From positions 1 through 5,843 of the forward strand of contig JAEZCO010000111.1 of NCBI GenBank assembly GCA_023433505.1: a stretch of 5,843 bases of DNA, given 5' to 3'. Of the stretch, positions 5,681 through 5,843 are shown piece by piece; positions within the stretch are counted from its first letter, which is position 1, and each line of letters opens with the position of its first letter. Below the pieces are notes generated by a model. That model saw only the letters and a program-made list of their open reading frames with translations, did no database searches and was not told the DNA's origin. Both the position numbers and the translations under genes were made by a program. The stretch is from Bacillota bacterium. Its GTDB lineage: Bacteria; Bacillota; Clostridia; Acetivibrionales; DTU013.

Positions 5681-5843
5681 ATGAGATGGCTGGAAGTAAA
5701 CTGCTCGAAACCGCTTAAAGGAAGCATAAGCGTACCCGGCTCGAAAAACAGTTCCCTTGCATTGTTGGCAGCATGCTGCCTTGCAGATGATCCGATCGTC
5801 CTACATAACATACCCAATATTACCGATATCGATATCGTATGCC
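5681..5843 (+). CDS. MurA-like UDP-GlcNAc enolpyruvyl transferase, N-terminal part
   Basis: Only the first 54 codons are in the window; the gene runs off the right edge. The visible start, with KGSISVPGSKNSSLALLAA (13-31) and NIPNITDID (44-52), matches the beginning of enolpyruvyl transferases. It fits MurA better than AroA because the S-K-N triplet (K22, N23) replaces the D-K-S of AroA; K22 and N23 match the numbered substrate-binding residues of E. coli MurA. MurA transfers enolpyruvate from PEP to UDP-GlcNAc in the first committed step of peptidoglycan synthesis, in the cytoplasm. The cysteines C32-C33 in the helix and the short lead-in suggest a divergent paralogue, but this cannot be settled from the fragment. 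The ATG at 5681 has AGGA (5668-5671) 9 nt upstream. Confidence 0.8.
   Translation, partial: MRWLEVNCSKPLKGSISVPGSKNSSLALLAACCLADDPIVLHNIPNITDIDIVC

Noticed and set aside
5681..5843. Assignment as AroA (EPSP synthase)
   Set aside because: The S-K-N triplet and N-I-P-x-I-x-D pattern match MurA; AroA would show D-K-S-x-S-x-R.

Overview
The window looks like chromosomal DNA from a low-to-moderate GC Gram-positive (Bacillota), most likely Clostridia or a Paenibacillus-like relative. Evidence: strong GGAGG-type ribosome binding sites, consensus sigma-A type promoters, A/T-flanked intrinsic terminators, Gram-positive style signal peptides, a LexA box of the Bacillus GAAC-N4-GTTC type, and gene families common there (AI-2E permease, MefA-like exporter, secreted L,D-transpeptidase, MurA). 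The genus is not resolved.

Layout from left to right. (1) A secreted protein made of four fibronectin type III domains, on the minus strand (68-1297). (2) A 190-bp divergent control region with two good promoters and a LexA-like palindrome next to one of them. (3) An AI-2E family permease on the plus strand (1490-2575). (4) A tiny, very basic protein gene at 2630 with its own promoter, ribosome binding site and terminator; its reading frame has no stop codon before the terminator. (5) A DHA3/MefA-like drug exporter on the minus strand (2813-4048), sharing the bidirectional terminator. (6) A second divergent control region of about 220 bp. (7) A secreted two-domain enzyme on the plus strand (4268-5554): a VanX-like D-Ala-D-Ala dipeptidase fused to a YkuD L,D-transpeptidase. 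(8) The first 54 codons of a MurA-like enolpyruvyl transferase (5681 to the window end), with its own promoter.

The genes are mostly single transcription units, each with its own promoter, not an operon. The right half has a cell-envelope theme: peptidoglycan precursor synthesis (MurA-like), peptidoglycan trimming and 3-3 type cross-linking (dipeptidase plus L,D-transpeptidase), and an efflux pump divergent from it. The most notable observation is the small gene at 2630. A frame that runs without a stop into its own terminator is the arrangement known for the ribosome rescue factors ArfA (E. coli) and BrfA (B. subtilis), whose messages are non-stop and therefore controlled by tmRNA. I infer, but cannot prove, that this is a rescue factor of the same logic. 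No mobile elements, CRISPR arrays, tRNA or rRNA genes were seen.
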